From JANQPC01 sp039208375 (GTDB taxonomy: Bacteria; Pseudomonadota; Alphaproteobacteria; Rhodobacterales; Rhodobacteraceae): a DNA stretch of 64,000 nt. Positions within the stretch are counted from its first letter, which is position 1. The number at the start of each line of letters is the position of its first letter. The stretch spans positions 1 to 64,000 of the forward strand of contig JBCCRC010000007.1 of the NCBI GenBank assembly GCA_039208375.1. The letters are read 5' to 3'. Below the pieces are notes generated by a model, which was not told the DNA's origin, did no database searches, and worked only from the letters and a program-made list of their open reading frames with translations. Positions 34,353 to 43,769 of the stretch are shown in pieces. The translations under genes and the position numbers were made by a program.

Positions 34353-35744
34353 ATGACTGACAAGACCGCCAACGCGATGTGGGGCGGGCGCTTCGCCGCC
34401 GGGCCGGACGCGATCATGGAGGCAATTAACGCCTCGATCGGGTTCGACAAGCGGCTTGCGGCCCAGGATATCGCCGGGTCTCGTGCCCACGCTGCGATGC
34501 TCGCTGCGCAAGGCATCATCAGCACTAGCGATGCCGAGGCGATCCGGGAAGGCCTGCTCACGGTGTTGTCAGAGATCGAGGGCGGGCGCTTCGCCTTCTC
34601 TGCCGCGCTGGAAGACATTCACATGAATGTGGAGGCACGCCTGAAAGAGCTTGTGGGCGAGCCGGCGGGCCGGCTCCACACCGCGCGTTCGCGCAATGAT
34701 CAGGTGGCCACCGATTTCCGGCTTTGGGTGCGTGACCAAATCGATGCCGCCGACCAGGGGCTCGCGGCGCTGATGCGCGCGCTGCTGGCGCAGGCCGAGG
34801 CGGGCGCGGATTGGGTGATGCCCGGCTTCACCCACTTGCAAACCGCACAACCCGTCACCTGGGGCCACCATATGATGGCTTATGTGGAGATGTTTGGCCG
34901 CGATCGCAGCCGGTTTGCCAATGCCCGCGCCCGGCTGAACGAATGCCCCCTGGGCGCCGCCGCGCTCGCCGGCACGTCGTTCCCGATTGATCGATACGCC
35001 ACCGCAGAAGCCCTTGGCTTCAATCGCCCGATGGCCAATTCGCTCGATGCGGTCTCTGCCCGCGATTTCGCTTTGGAATTCCTTTCGGCAGCATCAATCA
35101 GTGCGATGCACCTTTCACGCCTCGCCGAAGAACTTGTGATCTGGTCTTCGGCGCAATTCCGCTTCGTTGCGATGTCGGACAGGTTTTCGACCGGCTCTTC
35201 GATCATGCCGCAAAAGAAAAACCCAGATGCAGCGGAGCTTCTGCGCGCCAAGATCGGTCGCATCCTCGGCGCGACGGTGGCGCTCTTCACGGTGATGAAA
35301 GGCCTGCCGCTCGCCTATTCCAAGGACATGCAGGAAGACAAGGAACAGGTCTTCGATGCCGCCGATACCTACCTCCTGAGCTTGGCCGCGATGGAAGGTA
35401 TGGTGCGCGATATGGCGGCCAATCCCGAGGCGCTGCGCACGGCGGCGGCCTCAGGTTTTTCTACCGCCACCGATCTGGCGGATTGGCTGGTGCGCGAGTT
35501 GGGTTTGCCATTTCGCGAGGCACATCACGTCACCGGCAGCCTTGTGGCAGAGGCGGAATCCCGCGGATGCGATTTGCCGGATCTGCCGCTTGACGCGATG
35601 CAAACCGGCCATCCAGGCATCACAGAGGCCGTCTACGGCGTTCTTGGGGTAGACAATTCGGTGGCCAGCCGCACCTCATACGGCGGAACCGCACCCGATC
35701 AGGTGCGCGCCCAAATCGCCCGATGGAGGGAAGCTCTGGGATGA
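34353..35744 (+). CDS. argH: Argininosuccinate lyase ArgH
   Basis: This 463-residue enzyme splits argininosuccinate to arginine and fumarate. The family signature GSSIMPQKKNPDAAELLRAK is near residue 278; HTARSRNDQVATD near residue 109 and GFTHLQTAQPVTWGHH near residue 155 are also present. The ATG at 34353 gives the expected N-terminus MTDKTANAMWGGRFAAGP. Its stop overlaps the following lipoprotein ATG (ATGA). Confidence 0.97.
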   Translation: MTDKTANAMWGGRFAAGPDAIMEAINASIGFDKRLAAQDIAGSRAHAAMLAAQGIISTSDAEAIREGLLTVLSEIEGGRFAFSAALEDIHMNVEARLKELVGEPAGRLHTARSRNDQVATDFRLWVRDQIDAADQGLAALMRALLAQAEAGADWVMPGFTHLQTAQPVTWGHHMMAYVEMFGRDRSRFANARARLNECPLGAAALAGTSFPIDRYATAEALGFNRPMANSLDAVSARDFALEFLSAASISAMHLSRLAEELVIWSSAQFRFVAMSDRFSTGSSIMPQKKNPDAAELLRAKIGRILGATVALFTVMKGLPLAYSKDMQEDKEQVFDAADTYLLSLAAMEGMVRDMAANPEALRTAAASGFSTATDLADWLVRELGLPFREAHHVTGSLVAEAESRGCDLPDLPLDAMQTGHPGITEAVYGVLGVDNSVASRTSYGGTAPDQVRAQIARWREALG

Positions 35745-35896
35745 GATATCTTGCGCTGATCGCCGTGATGACACTTGCGGCCTGTGAAAGCGGGCCGCGC
35801 CTTGGCGCCAACATCGGCATTGATTCCGGCGGGGTATCGGTGAACCCGGCGGTTTCGGGCCGCGTGGGCGGCGTTGGCGTGACGGTTACGCCATGA
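35741..35896 (+). CDS. Small lipoprotein downstream of argH
   Basis: This 51-residue protein has a lipoprotein signal (MRYLALIAVMTLAAC, lipobox LAAC with Cys15) followed by a Gly/Val-rich mature part ending RVGGVGVTVTP. It overlaps argH by 4 nt and the next lipoprotein gene by 4 nt. Its function is unknown; Rhodobacteraceae often carry an unassigned small lipoprotein at this place. Confidence 0.8.
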   Translation: MRYLALIAVMTLAACESGPRLGANIGIDSGGVSVNPAVSGRVGGVGVTVTP

Positions 35897-36033
35897 TCCG
35901 CGCGTTTGCCTTTGCGGCCCTATTGGCTCTGATCGGTTGCGGCGCCAACGGCCCGCCTGAACCGCAGCGCGAGCGCGGCCCCGGCATTACGATCTCCGGC
36001 ACGGCCACCATCGGTGTGGACGGCGCGTTCTGA
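35893..36033 (+). CDS. Second small lipoprotein between argH and lysA
   Basis: This is a 46-residue lipoprotein with signal MIRAFAFAALLALIGC (lipobox LIGC) and a short mature part containing GITISGTATIGVDGAF. The Gly/Thr-rich ending resembles the mature part of the preceding lipoprotein (NIGIDSGGVSV), suggesting a tandem duplication. It shares 1 nt with the DUF2834 gene (TGATG). Confidence 0.78.
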   Translation: MIRAFAFAALLALIGCGANGPPEPQRERGPGITISGTATIGVDGAF

Positions 36034-36350
36034 TGAGCCCGCTGCGCCTGATTTACCTGGGCCTTGCCATCTGGGGCGCGATCCACCCGATGTACTGGTT
36101 CGTTACCTATATGCGGCAGGAGGGTACGGGCCTCTCCGGCCTTATCGATGCGTGGTATGTGAATGCGTCCACTACAGGGCTTACCTGGGATTTAATCATA
36201 GCGGCCATCGCATTGACGGTGTGGATCATCGCCGAAACCTGGGTGCGGCGGAACTGGATTGCACTTATTGCGATTCCCGCCACCTACTGCATCGGCGTAT
36301 CTTGCGGCCTGCCGCTTTACCTGTTTCTGCGCAGCAAACCGATCACCTGA
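36033..36350 (+). CDS. DUF2834 membrane protein
   Basis: This 105-residue protein has three predicted membrane helices (about 6-24, 50-68 and 74-98) and the family pattern YLGLAIWGAIHPMYWFVTY. DUF2834 proteins have no known function; in Rhodobacteraceae they often lie between argH and lysA. It overlaps lysA by 1 nt (TGATG). Confidence 0.86.
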   Translation: MSPLRLIYLGLAIWGAIHPMYWFVTYMRQEGTGLSGLIDAWYVNASTTGLTWDLIIAAIALTVWIIAETWVRRNWIALIAIPATYCIGVSCGLPLYLFLRSKPIT

Positions 36351-37615
36351 TGGACCATTTTCTCTACAAGGCCGGCGTGCTGCACGCCGAAGACGTGCCC
36401 CTGCCCGATATCGCGGCATCAGTGGGCACGCCGTTCTATTGCTATTCCACCGCCACGCTCACGCGGCACTACCGGCTGTTTGACGAGGCGCTGGACGGCC
36501 TTGATCACCTTGTGTGCTACGCAATGAAATCAAACTCCAACCAGGCGATCCTGAAGCTGATGGCGGATCTGGGCGCCGGGATGGATGTGGTTTCGGGCGG
36601 CGAATACCAGCGCGCGAAAGCCGCGGGGGTGCCGGGGGAGCGGATCGTGTTCTCCGGCGTCGGCAAGACGGGCGAGGAGATGCGCGTCGCGCTTGAGGGC
36701 GGCATCCGGCAGTTCAACGTGGAAAGCGAGCCGGAGCTTGCCATGCTGTCCAGCATCGCCACATCGATGGGCGCCACTGCCCCAATCACGATCCGCGTAA
36801 ATCCGGATGTCGATGCCCGGACGCACGAAAAGATTGCCACCGGCAAGGCCGAGAACAAGTTCGGCATCCCGATCTCGCGGGCGCGCGAGGTGTACGCACA
36901 GGCTGCCGCTCTGCCGGGGATCGAGGTGATCGGGATCGACGTGCATATCGGCTCGCAGCTCACCGAGCTTGAGCCCTTCGAACAGGCGTATCTCAAGGTT
37001 GCCGAGCTGACGAAACAGCTCCGCGCAGAAGGTCACATGATCCGGCGCCTGGATCTGGGCGGCGGCCTTGGGATCCCCTACGAGCGCTCGAACACCGCGC
37101 CGCCGCTGCCCACCGAATACGGCGCATTGATCAAGCGCACCGTGGGCGATTTGGGCTGCGAGATCGAAATTGAGCCGGGGCGCCTGATCTCCGGCAATGC
37201 CGGCATCCTCGTTACCCAGGTGATCTATGTGAAATCGGGCGAAGGCCGGGATTTCCTGATCGTTGACGCGGCGATGAACGATCTCATCCGCCCCGCGATG
37301 TATGGCGCGTGGCACGATATCGTGCCGGTGGCTGAACCTGCGGCTGGGGTTGAACGGCAGCCGTTCGATATCGTGGGCCCCGTCTGCGAAACCGGCGATA
37401 CCTTCGCAAAGGCCCGCCCGATGCCACCTGTGGAGGCGGGCGCGCTTGTCGCGTTCCGCTCCGCCGGGGCCTATGGCGCGGTGATGTCGTCTGAGTATAA
37501 TACGCGCCCGTTGATCCCCGAGGTGCTGGTGCATGAGCATCAATTCGCTGTCATTCGGGCGCGCCCGAGCTTTGAAGACATCATAAACCGCGATAGTGTT
37601 CCTTCGTGGCTTTAA
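36350..37615 (+). CDS. lysA: Diaminopimelate decarboxylase LysA
   Basis: This 421-residue PLP enzyme converts meso-diaminopimelate to lysine. The PLP lysine lies in HLVCYAMKSNSNQAIL near residue 58, HIGSQLTE near residue 200, the phosphate-binding GGGLGIPY near residue 237, and the catalytic CETGDTFA near residue 345. ATG at 36350, 1-nt overlap with the DUF2834 gene. argH, two lipoproteins, DUF2834 and lysA therefore form one compact operon. Confidence 0.97.
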   Translation: MDHFLYKAGVLHAEDVPLPDIAASVGTPFYCYSTATLTRHYRLFDEALDGLDHLVCYAMKSNSNQAILKLMADLGAGMDVVSGGEYQRAKAAGVPGERIVFSGVGKTGEEMRVALEGGIRQFNVESEPELAMLSSIATSMGATAPITIRVNPDVDARTHEKIATGKAENKFGIPISRAREVYAQAAALPGIEVIGIDVHIGSQLTELEPFEQAYLKVAELTKQLRAEGHMIRRLDLGGGLGIPYERSNTAPPLPTEYGALIKRTVGDLGCEIEIEPGRLISGNAGILVTQVIYVKSGEGRDFLIVDAAMNDLIRPAMYGAWHDIVPVAEPAAGVERQPFDIVGPVCETGDTFAKARPMPPVEAGALVAFRSAGAYGAVMSSEYNTRPLIPEVLVHEHQFAVIRARPSFEDIINRDSVPSWL

Positions 37616-37630
37616 CGCCCTACTTCTGCG

Positions 37631-40276
37631 ATGGGGCAATGGCGCGAATGGATGACGCTGAAGCAAACCAACACTGACGAGGCTCTGGGCCGCCTGAATC
37701 GGCCCGTTCTGCTCACCCACGCCGGGCTTTGGGCCGAGCGCGCCCTGCGCGCCTTTTGGCCGCTGGTCGCCGTTGTTTTGCTGGTTCTGGCCGCACTCAT
37801 GGCGGGCCTGCAGGATGTAATGGCCGTTGAGCTTGTTTGGGGCGGCATCGTCGCGTCCGCGGCCGCCCTGATTTCAACCGCCATTCTCGGCGCCCGCAGG
37901 TTTAGTGCGCCCACGCGCGCGGAAGCGGTTGATCGGCTTGACCGTACGCTGCCCGGGCGCCCGATTACGGCAATAGCCGATGCCCAGATCGTCGGCGCGG
38001 GCGATACCGCGTCAGAGCGGGTCTGGGAGGCGCATGTTGCGCGGATGGCCGAGCGCACGAAAGGCGCGGGGCCCGTTGCCCCAAATCTTCGGCTTGCCGA
38101 GCGCGATCCCTACGCATTGCGCTATGTGGCGCTCCTTGCCTTCGTCATGGCCGCCCTCTTCGGGTCGGTCTGGCGGGTGGCAAGCATTACCGACGTGGCG
38201 CCTGGGGCTGGGTCCCAGGCGTTGGCGGCAGGGCCCTCGTGGGAAGGATGGGTGGAACCGCCAGATTACACGGGCCGCCCCAGCCTCTACCTCAATGACA
38301 TCAGCGCCGAAACGCTGACCGTGCCGGCAGGAAGCACCATCACCCTGCGTTTTTACGGTGAGATCGGTGCTCTTTCGCTCAACGAGACGGTGTCTGGCCG
38401 CGTGGGCGAACTGCCGCCCGCGACGGATCCGTCGCAAGACTTCACGGCGGTGCAGGACGGCCGAATTGCGATCGACGGCCCTGGCGGGCAGGGGTGGGAT
38501 ATTCGCATTCTCGCAGACGCACCTCCGGAGATCGAGCCTGTCGATGACCTCGAGCGCACCGTGGGCGGAGAGTTTCGTCAGCCTTTCCTGGCAAGCGATG
38601 ATTATGGCGTTGTGTCTGGCAGTGCGGAAATCGCGCTCGATCTTGACGCAGTCGACCGTCGCTATGGGCTTGCGGTAGAGCCTGAGCCCCGCGCACCCGT
38701 CACCCTTGATCTGCCGATGACGATTACCGGTGATCGGCGGGAGTTTGAGGAAACCCTTATCGATGATCTTGCGCAGCACCCCTTTGCCGGCCTGCCGATC
38801 ACGCTGACACTCCTGGCAGACGATGCGGCGGGCCAAACCGGCACCAGCACCCCGGCGCAAGCTGTTCTGCCAGCTCGCCGGTTTTTTGACCCGCTTGCGG
38901 CGGCCGTCATCGAACAACGTCGCGATCTGCTCTGGTCGCGGGAAAATGCGCCGCGAGTGGCGTCAATGCTTCGGGCGATCAGCCACCGCCCCGAAGCGGT
39001 TTTCGATTCGGAGACGACCTATCTGAAACTGCGGGTGGTACTGCGTCGGCTCGAGGCAGCATTCACATATGCATCTGTGACGGACGGCCTGCAGGAAGAG
39101 GTTGCCCAGGCGCTTTGGGACATCGCAATCGATATCGAGGAAGGCACACTTTCAAACGCTCTGGAGCGCCTGCGCCGCGCGCAAGACAGGCTTTCAGAAG
39201 CCATTCAGAACGGCGCATCTGATGAGGAAATCGCCGAGCTGATGCAAGAGCTGCGCGAAGCGATGCAGGACTATATGCAACAGCTGGCCGAACAGGCCGG
39301 CGAGGACGGCCAAAATGAAATGGCCGAGAACCAGGAAATGCAAGAGCTTTCGGGCGATCAGCTCGAAGAGATGCTGCAGCGCCTGCAGGAACTGATGGAG
39401 CAGGGCCGCACCGAGGAAGCGCAGGCCTTGCTCGATCAGTTACGCCAGATGATGGAAAACATGCAAATCGCCCAGGGCCAGCAGGGCGAAGGCCAGCAGG
39501 GTGAAGGCCAGCAGGCGATGGAAGGCCTGGCTGAAACCCTGCGCCAGCAACAAGGCCTGTCCGACGAAGCCTTCCGCGATTTGCAGGATCAATTCGGCCA
39601 GAATCAACAAGGGCAACAGGGGCAACAAGGCGAGCAGGGGCAACAACAGGGCCAGCAGGGGCAACAGGGCCAGCAGCCCGGGCAAGGCCAGGGCCAGGGT
39701 CAGGGCCAACCGCAAAGCCCCGGCCAAGGTCAGCCTGGCCAGCCCGGCGAGAATCAGGGCCCCGGAAACCAGCAGGGCGGGCAACAAAGCCTGGCGGATC
39801 GGCAGCAAGCCCTTCGTCAAGAACTTCAGCGCCAGCAGCAAAACCTGCCCGGCGCCGGCACACCCGAAGGCGACGCGGCGCGTGAAGCGCTCGACCGGGC
39901 GGGCCGCGCGATGGACGGCGCGGAAGAAGACCTGCGTAACGAGGATTTTGCCGGGGCGCTCGACAACCAATCCGAAGCCATCGAAGCGCTGCGCGAAGGA
40001 ATGCGCGAATTGGGCGAAGCGATGGCCCAGCAACAGGGCCAACCTGGACAGCAGGGCGAAGCGGTGGGAGAAGCGAACCCGCTTGGCCAGCGCGATCCCC
40101 TAGGCCGAGAAGCCGGGCGCAACGGGCGGCTGGGCACCGATGAACAGCTGCTCCAGGGCGATGACGTGTATCGCCGGGCTCGCGAATTGCTGGATGAGAT
40201 CCGCCGTCGCTCCGGCGAGCAATCGCGCCCGGACGTGGAGCTAGACTATCTGCGCCGGCTCCTAGATCGGTTCTGA
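37631..40276 (+). CDS. DUF4175 (TIGR02302) family membrane protein with Gln-rich repeat region
   Basis: This 881-residue protein has two N-terminal membrane helices (about 38-60 and 68-88), a third near 155-175, a beta-rich periplasmic-type region to about residue 420, and a helical part. Residues about 614-723 are a low-complexity Gln/Gly tract built of repeats such as QGQQGQQ and GQGQGQGQ, followed by a helical C-terminus. The architecture matches TIGR02302/DUF4175, a conserved alphaproteobacterial family of unknown function. It starts 15 nt after lysA, so it may be in the same transcript. An internal Met at residue 8 could be the true start. Confidence 0.88.
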   Translation: MGQWREWMTLKQTNTDEALGRLNRPVLLTHAGLWAERALRAFWPLVAVVLLVLAALMAGLQDVMAVELVWGGIVASAAALISTAILGARRFSAPTRAEAVDRLDRTLPGRPITAIADAQIVGAGDTASERVWEAHVARMAERTKGAGPVAPNLRLAERDPYALRYVALLAFVMAALFGSVWRVASITDVAPGAGSQALAAGPSWEGWVEPPDYTGRPSLYLNDISAETLTVPAGSTITLRFYGEIGALSLNETVSGRVGELPPATDPSQDFTAVQDGRIAIDGPGGQGWDIRILADAPPEIEPVDDLERTVGGEFRQPFLASDDYGVVSGSAEIALDLDAVDRRYGLAVEPEPRAPVTLDLPMTITGDRREFEETLIDDLAQHPFAGLPITLTLLADDAAGQTGTSTPAQAVLPARRFFDPLAAAVIEQRRDLLWSRENAPRVASMLRAISHRPEAVFDSETTYLKLRVVLRRLEAAFTYASVTDGLQEEVAQALWDIAIDIEEGTLSNALERLRRAQDRLSEAIQNGASDEEIAELMQELREAMQDYMQQLAEQAGEDGQNEMAENQEMQELSGDQLEEMLQRLQELMEQGRTEEAQALLDQLRQMMENMQIAQGQQGEGQQGEGQQAMEGLAETLRQQQGLSDEAFRDLQDQFGQNQQGQQGQQGEQGQQQGQQGQQGQQPGQGQGQGQGQPQSPGQGQPGQPGENQGPGNQQGGQQSLADRQQALRQELQRQQQNLPGAGTPEGDAAREALDRAGRAMDGAEEDLRNEDFAGALDNQSEAIEALREGMRELGEAMAQQQGQPGQQGEAVGEANPLGQRDPLGREAGRNGRLGTDEQLLQGDDVYRRARELLDEIRRRSGEQSRPDVELDYLRRLLDRF

Positions 40277-41314
40277 TCAGCCCGCGTTGTCGCCGCCCAG
40301 CAGCCGTGACAGCCCGCCGACAGAGCGTTCCAGCGCGCCATCTAGGCCGATGCGCATGCCGTTGGCCCAATCGACATAGGCCGAGAGCGAGGGCTCCAGG
40401 GCCGGTATCGAACGGCCAAGCGCCGGCGCGCTGAGATAGAGCACAATCATCCCCGCGGCGAAGAGCATCATCACCGAAAACCCGTAGCGAAACCCGCTGC
40501 GCCGCGCCTGCGCCTCCTCCAGATCCGCATGTGTGACAAGACGCTCGCGCCGATCCGAATTGGCGGTGAGCGTCGAGTTGATTTCGTCCACATCCGGCAA
40601 GGCATTGGGCGGCATGGGCGCCGACCGCGGCACAGGCTCTAGCTCTGGCTCTAGCTCCGCATTTGGCTCAGGTGCAGGCATCGGCTCCGGCGCCGGCTGT
40701 GGCGCAGGCGCTGCTGCGGGCTCTGGCACCTCTGGAGCACCTCGCAGGCGCGCGGTGCGTTCGGCAATATCGCGCTTAGGCTCCCCTTCCGGCAGCCCAA
40801 GTTCGGTTTGCGTCTCTAGCGGCTGGCTACGGTCCGCCGCGCGGGCGGCGCGTTCCAGATCCCGCTCTTCTTCAAGGATCTGGCGCACTTCTGGATCGAT
40901 TGTTCGGCGCGGCAGCGCAGGGCCTGGTGCTGGCACAGGTTCCGGATCAAGCGGTGGATCGTAAGCATCCTCATCCACCCAGTCAGTCTCGTCATCAACG
41001 GACGCGGCGCTTGCGTCGCCTTCAAGACGAGACCCAAAGAATTCTGCCGCTTCGTCTGTCAGCCCCGAGAGCCGGTCTGCTTCGGGTTCATACCCATCCC
41101 CCTGCGGCTCAGGTATAGCCTCGGGCTCCGGCGTAGCTGGGGGCGAGGCAGGCGGCTCGGGCGCGGGTGTCGGCTCTTGACTGGCCAGACCGCCCTCAGG
41201 CGGCTGGAACCAGGTCTTGCCGCAGTTCGAGCACTGCACATCGCGCCCCGCCTCTGGGATCAGCGATGCGTCGATTTCGTACTGCGCCGCGCAGTTAGGG
41301 CATGTCAGCCGCAT
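40277..41314 (-). CDS. Zinc-ribbon (MJ0042-type) single-pass membrane protein
   Basis: This 345-residue protein starts with a zinc ribbon, MRLTCPNCAAQYEID...QCSNCGKTW (Cys5, Cys8, Cys28, Cys31). About 230 residues rich in Pro, Glu and Ala follow (disordered), then one membrane helix (about 277-299) and a short end of about 45 residues. Such proteins are common in Alphaproteobacteria with unknown function. The ATG at 41314 starts exactly at the ribbon. It abuts the DUF4175 gene stop and is divergent from ftsE. Confidence 0.87.
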   Translation of the reverse strand: MRLTCPNCAAQYEIDASLIPEAGRDVQCSNCGKTWFQPPEGGLASQEPTPAPEPPASPPATPEPEAIPEPQGDGYEPEADRLSGLTDEAAEFFGSRLEGDASAASVDDETDWVDEDAYDPPLDPEPVPAPGPALPRRTIDPEVRQILEEERDLERAARAADRSQPLETQTELGLPEGEPKRDIAERTARLRGAPEVPEPAAAPAPQPAPEPMPAPEPNAELEPELEPVPRSAPMPPNALPDVDEINSTLTANSDRRERLVTHADLEEAQARRSGFRYGFSVMMLFAAGMIVLYLSAPALGRSIPALEPSLSAYVDWANGMRIGLDGALERSVGGLSRLLGGDNAG

Positions 41315-41467
41315 GTCGTTTTCCCTCGACCGGCGCACCGCGCCGTCACCCGACTTCTTCGCATTTGCATATCAGGGCGCAAGGAAATCGCCAACCAAAC
41401 CCAATGCACCTGATTGAACCCGCCGCACCGCTGGGGCAAACAAGCGGAAACCGACCGGGGCCGCCGT

Positions 41468-42145
41468 GTGATCGAGCTATCGAATGTAAGCTACAGCTAT
41501 GGTGACAGGCGGCTGTTTTCTGAGATTTCCCTCGCTCTGCCGGCGGGATCCTTCCACTTTCTCACGGGGCCCTCGGGCAGCGGAAAAACGACGCTGCTGA
41601 AGCTACTCTACCTTGAGCTGCGCCCCCAGGCTGGGCAGATCGCAGTGTTCGGGGAAGATGCGGCGGGGCTGGACCGCGATCAGGTGGCGCTCACACGGCA
41701 GCGGATCGGCATTGTGCATCAGGATTGCCGGTTCCTCGATCATCTCAGCTTGGTCGAAAACATCGCTCTGCCGCTCACAGTCGCAGGCAGAAACGTTGCG
41801 GCCGAGCGTAAAAATATGAACGAGCTTTTGGCGTGGGTGGGCCTAGGGGCGCAGGCAGGCTCCACGCCCCCGCAGCTTTCGGGTGGGGAGCGTCAGCGCG
41901 CCGCACTGGCCCGCGCCGTGATCCTGTCTCCCGATCTCGTGCTGGCGGACGAGCCTACGGGGAATGTGGATTGGGAGATGTCCACACGCCTCCTCACACT
42001 CCTCATTGAGCTCAATCGCATGGGCAAGACCGTCCTGATCGCCACGCACGATCTTCACCTTATTCGCCAAGCTAAGGCGCAAGTCTCGGCCCGTGTGCTA
42101 CGGATCCGCGACGGGGGCTTGCAATTGGCAGGGTCAGACTTGTGA
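41468..42145 (+). CDS. ftsE: Cell division ATP-binding protein FtsE
   Basis: This 225-residue ABC ATPase energises FtsX at the septum to control peptidoglycan hydrolases. Walker A is GPSGSGKTT near residue 35, the signature is QLSGGERQRAALARA near residue 136, and Walker B is LVLADEPTGNVD near residue 157. The GTG at 41468 fits the family N-terminus (VIELSNVSYSYG). Its stop overlaps the ftsX GTG (GTGA). Confidence 0.95.
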   Translation: MIELSNVSYSYGDRRLFSEISLALPAGSFHFLTGPSGSGKTTLLKLLYLELRPQAGQIAVFGEDAAGLDRDQVALTRQRIGIVHQDCRFLDHLSLVENIALPLTVAGRNVAAERKNMNELLAWVGLGAQAGSTPPQLSGGERQRAALARAVILSPDLVLADEPTGNVDWEMSTRLLTLLIELNRMGKTVLIATHDLHLIRQAKAQVSARVLRIRDGGLQLAGSDL

Positions 42146-43041
42146 GAACGCTTCCTCACCTTGCCACGCAGCTATCGGGTGGCGATGCCGAACGGATGGT
42201 GCCCCGCACGGGCGTAACCGCCAATTTGACGATGTTCGCCGCAGGCGCGATGGCATTTCTTTGTGTGTTTGCGCTGGCGCTTTTGTTTTCGACAAACCGC
42301 GTTGCCGAACGATGGGCGTCAGAGCTTGCGAATACCGCGACCGTCCGCATTTCTGCGCCAGACGGCCAGGAAGCAGCGCAAGTTGCCGCCGTTCTAGCGA
42401 TCCTAGAACAAACGCCGGGCATCGCCAGCGCCCGCGCGATGAGTGATGATGAGCAGGCGCTGCTTTTGGCGCCTTGGCTTGGCCCGGATCTGCCGCTTGC
42501 CGATCTTCCTGTGCCCCGACTTGTGGAGATTACCGAGGCCGGCAGCGGTTTCGATGCCGAGGGGTTGCGGCTTAGGCTGCGCGCCGAGGCGCCAGGCGCG
42601 GTTCTTGACGATCACACGCGCTGGCGGGCGCCCCTGATCGAGGCTGCCGATCGGCTTCGGAGTCTTGGTTGGTTGGCAATTGGGCTGATCACGGCGTCCA
42701 TGGCCGCGATGGTAACACTGGCGGCCACGGCCGCGCTGGCCGCAAACGGCCAGGTGATCGAAGTGCTGCGCCTCGCAGGCGCGCGCGACGCTTTCGTTGT
42801 ACGCGCCTTTACCCGTCGTTTCACGTTGCGCGCGTTTTCAGGCGCGATGGTTGGGGCAGTCTTCGCCATGGCAGCGGTGGGTGTGATGCCAAACCCCGGT
42901 GCCGCCGCAAGCTTTTTCAGTGGCCTGGGCTTTCGTGGCGGAGAGTGGTTTGCGCCCTTGTTTGTGCCCTTTGCCGCCGCGGTCGTTGCATTCCTTTCCA
43001 CGCGGTTTGCCGCGACCCGCCGCCTTCGGAGCATCCGCTGA
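42142..43041 (+). CDS. ftsX: Cell division protein FtsX
   Basis: This 299-residue membrane partner of FtsE has an N-terminal helix (about 27-50), a periplasmic domain (about 55-165) and three C-terminal helices (about 175-200, 230-255, 270-290), the FtsX topology. It contains LRLAGARDAFVVRAFTRRF near residue 215, matching the cytoplasmic coupling loop. The GTG start is coupled to ftsE; the stop overlaps plsC by 1 nt. Confidence 0.93.
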   Translation: MRTLPHLATQLSGGDAERMVPRTGVTANLTMFAAGAMAFLCVFALALLFSTNRVAERWASELANTATVRISAPDGQEAAQVAAVLAILEQTPGIASARAMSDDEQALLLAPWLGPDLPLADLPVPRLVEITEAGSGFDAEGLRLRLRAEAPGAVLDDHTRWRAPLIEAADRLRSLGWLAIGLITASMAAMVTLAATAALAANGQVIEVLRLAGARDAFVVRAFTRRFTLRAFSGAMVGAVFAMAAVGVMPNPGAAASFFSGLGFRGGEWFAPLFVPFAAAVVAFLSTRFAATRRLRSIR

Positions 43042-43769
43042 TGGCGCTTCAATGGGTGCGCTCTTTGGTGTTCAACGCGCAGATGTATATTGCGATGCTG
43101 GTGCTGGGCATCGTCTATTTGCCTGCCGCGCTTCTCACCCCCGATGGTGCGCTCAGAGCATGCCACACCTACTGCCGCTGGGTGATCTGGACGGCATCAT
43201 GGATGATTAAGTTACGCGTCGAGCTTCGGGGCACCCCGCCCTCCGACCCTGTTTTGATCGCGGCCAAGCACCAGTCTTTCCTCGATATCATTGTGATCTT
43301 CCATGCTGTGCCGTCAGGGCGTTTCATCATGAAGCGGCTTTTGATGTACGCGCCAATTATCGGCCAATACGGGCTTCGGATCGGTTGCATTCCAGTCAAC
43401 CGCGGCAGGCGCGGCGCAGCTATCGCCGAGATGCAAAAACGGGTGGCCGCCGGTCAGGCCCGCCCAGGCCAGTTGATCATCTACCCGCAGGGCACGCGCG
43501 TCGCCCCCGGCGCAGCGCGACCCTATAAGGTAGGTACAGCGGTCCTTTACGAGCAACTGGGGCAAGACTGCGTGCCCGTCGCCACGAACATCGGTGTGTT
43601 TTGGCCAAAGCGCGGCGTTCTGCGCAAACCAGGCACTGCAGTGGTTGAGTTTCTGCCGCGCATCCCGGCGGGTCTGCCGAAGGATGACTTCCTCATACGG
43701 CTGGAGCGTGATGTTGAAACCGCGTCAAATGCCCTGATGCGCGAGGCAGGCTTCGCTCCAGTGGATTAA
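43041..43769 (+). CDS. plsC: 1-acyl-sn-glycerol-3-phosphate acyltransferase PlsC
   Basis: This 242-residue membrane enzyme adds the second acyl chain to form phosphatidate. The catalytic H-x4-D box reads KHQSFLD near residue 75 and the substrate motif YPQGTRVAPG near residue 150. An N-terminal hydrophobic segment (about 8-32) anchors it. Overlaps ftsX by 1 nt; together with plsY near the left edge, two steps of phosphatidate synthesis are encoded in the window. Confidence 0.94.
   Translation: MALQWVRSLVFNAQMYIAMLVLGIVYLPAALLTPDGALRACHTYCRWVIWTASWMIKLRVELRGTPPSDPVLIAAKHQSFLDIIVIFHAVPSGRFIMKRLLMYAPIIGQYGLRIGCIPVNRGRRGAAIAEMQKRVAAGQARPGQLIIYPQGTRVAPGAARPYKVGTAVLYEQLGQDCVPVATNIGVFWPKRGVLRKPGTAVVEFLPRIPAGLPKDDFLIRLERDVETASNALMREAGFAPVD

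Noticed and set aside
39600..39790. Possible CRISPR-like or tandem DNA repeat array
   Set aside because: Repeats are short CAG/GGC-rich codon repeats in frame within the DUF4175 protein, without spacers of constant length.
39063..40370. Minus-strand frame of 435 codons opposite the DUF4175 gene
   Set aside because: Antisense shadow of the Gln-rich repeat; the Pro/Ala/Gly/Arg-rich translation has no domain.
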